NCBI GenBank assembly: GCA_017628775.1
Contig: JAGBYN010000089.1
Span: 1 to 33,223, forward strand
Direction: 5' to 3'
Source: Bacteroidaceae bacterium
Lineage (GTDB): Bacteria; Bacteroidota; Bacteroidia; Bacteroidales; Bacteroidaceae
DNA length: 33,223 nucleotides
Made by a program: the position numbers and the translations under genes. A model generated the notes under the pieces. The model saw only the letters and a program-made list of their open reading frames with translations. It did no database searches and had not been told where the DNA came from. Below are positions 32,327 through 33,223 of this stretch, in pieces; position 1 is the first letter of the stretch; every line of letters begins with the position of its first letter.

Positions 32327-33223
32327 ATGATCAAAAAACGTTTATTTTTAGCAGGTCTTGGGGCAATGGTCCTTACGGCTTCTGCACAAGAATTTAAGGA
32401 AGGTTATGTCAATTGGGGATATGGTGGCACAGAATTTGGTGATATTGTCACTGAATGGAAGAAAGGCACACCCATCTCTGACGACGATAACTTCTTTATC
32501 TCACGCGTTAAGCCCCGTGAGCGTTTCCGCAACCAAAACACACAGGTACGCTCAGAAATCAATGAAAGCAACGATAAGAAATTGCTTTTGTGGGTGCCTA
32601 TTAACTCAACCAAGAACAATGCACTCCCCGATGGTGTGTACGATTCTGAAGTCTTTAACATGTGGCCCTACGTCACACACTACGGCAACTGGACTGCACC
32701 CTTAGGTCGTGTGCCTGGTAACTTCCTTGATGTAGCGCATAAGAATGGTGTGGCTGTGTCTGGTGTGGCAGGTATTCCTTATGGTTCGCTCATGCAATTC
32801 CCCGATTGGGAAGCTTGTCTTGAAACCATGGTTGAAGCCGGAGCTGAAAAGGTGGCAGACTTCCACCACTATTATGGTGTGGATGGTTTGGGTTATAACT
32901 CTGAATTTGGTCAGGGTGCTTACATCCAGTCAATCTTGATTCCTTTCCACCAGGATTTGGTTAAGGCAGCACGCCAGAAGAATCCTTTGTTTGAAAATGT
33001 ATGGTATGATGGTACCAACGACAACGGTATGATCACTTTCGACCAAGGTTTGGGCAGTCATAACGACGAAACCTTTGGTGCAGCAGGCGAAGAAGCAGCA
33101 GCGTTGTTCCTCAACTACAACTGGAACCGCTCAGGTCTTTTGGATAAGTCTGTTTCGTATGCTCAGGAAATTGGCCGTAACCCACTTGACCTTTATGCCG
33201 GTATGAACATGCAGGGTGCTGAA
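32327..33223 (+). CDS. GH85 endo-beta-N-acetylglucosaminidase, 5' part (runs off the window)
   Basis: 299 codons are visible, with no stop before the edge. Signal peptide MIKKRLFLAGLGAMVLTASAQ has no lipobox. GH85 features follow: YVNWGYGG, then MWPYVTHYGNW (112-122), FLDVAHKNGVAVSGVAGIPYG (wall of the barrel), and DGLGYNSEF with the N191-x-E193 catalytic pair (Asn assists the oxazoline step, Glu is acid/base). VWYDGTNDNGMITFDQGL, FLNYNWN and DLYAGMNMQG complete the pattern. GH85 enzymes cut the chitobiose core of N-glycans, mostly high-mannose or complex types. It lies downstream of susC/susD with the repeat island and the GxxExxY gene between. No TAnnTTTG box is seen in the 37-base gap, so transcription must start within or before the array. 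Confidence 0.88.
   Translation, partial: MIKKRLFLAGLGAMVLTASAQEFKEGYVNWGYGGTEFGDIVTEWKKGTPISDDDNFFISRVKPRERFRNQNTQVRSEINESNDKKLLLWVPINSTKNNALPDGVYDSEVFNMWPYVTHYGNWTAPLGRVPGNFLDVAHKNGVAVSGVAGIPYGSLMQFPDWEACLETMVEAGAEKVADFHHYYGVDGLGYNSEFGQGAYIQSILIPFHQDLVKAARQKNPLFENVWYDGTNDNGMITFDQGLGSHNDETFGAAGEEAAALFLNYNWNRSGLLDKSVSYAQEIGRNPLDLYAGMNMQGAE

Noticed and set aside
32358..32705. 115-residue frame near the right end
   Set aside because: It is a shadow of the GH85 frame, which runs uninterrupted from 32327 to the window edge and shows the family motifs.

Overview
The window looks like a chromosomal piece of a member of the Bacteroidales, most likely Prevotellaceae. The basis is: a SusC/SusD pair; a secreted sialidase ending in a type IX-secretion-like tail; an eight-hundred-residue multi-SLBB polysaccharide export protein; a RecX and L-aspartate oxidase of Bacteroidetes type; and promoters that match the Bacteroidetes -7 consensus TAnnTTTG rather than sigma70. 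Genus and species cannot be fixed from this sequence alone. No rRNA, tRNA, CRISPR array or recognisable insertion-sequence transposase was seen.

Layout. 1-81 is the edge of a repeat unit. 128-5993 is a leftward block of housekeeping and envelope genes: EEP-family phosphodiesterase, rhomboid protease, cysS, recX, a GT2 glycosyltransferase and lgt. 6266-7720 (leftward) is a CPA1 K+/H+ antiporter, divergent from an AEC-family permease at 7860-8789. nadB follows leftward at 8987-10579. 11178-14028 is a tight rightward cassette: a WaaP/InaA-like kinase, an uncharacterised protein, and a UDP-galactopyranose-mutase-like flavoprotein. 14128-14713 is a repeat island bounded by 33-bp direct repeats. 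14897-17722 is a secreted M16 metallopeptidase, followed by an untracked 51-aa leftward ORF. 18167-21535 is a GH33 sialidase. 21720-25299 encodes a Wza-like exporter and a Wzz-like chain-length protein. 25709-30957 is susC/susD. 30991-32290 is a second, larger repeat island. 32327 to the window end is the 5' part of a GH85 endo-beta-N-acetylglucosaminidase.

How it works together. SusC/SusD, the GH85 enzyme and, further upstream, the sialidase suggest harvesting of host N-glycans: ENGase cuts the chitobiose core, sialidase uncaps, SusCD imports. The left half supplies envelope biogenesis.

The most unusual element is a family of CTAG-bounded hairpin repeats (about 110-127 bp per unit) with a conserved loop motif (GGCTCCGCAGTG) and two interchangeable arm types. 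They are tandemly arrayed in two islands, with an inverted edge copy at the window start. One unit of the right-hand island carries, in place of its loop, a gene for a GxxExxY-family protein with a PD-(D/E)XK nuclease-like signature. This resembles REP/RAYT systems or rRNA intervening sequences with a loop ORF, but with a different protein family.
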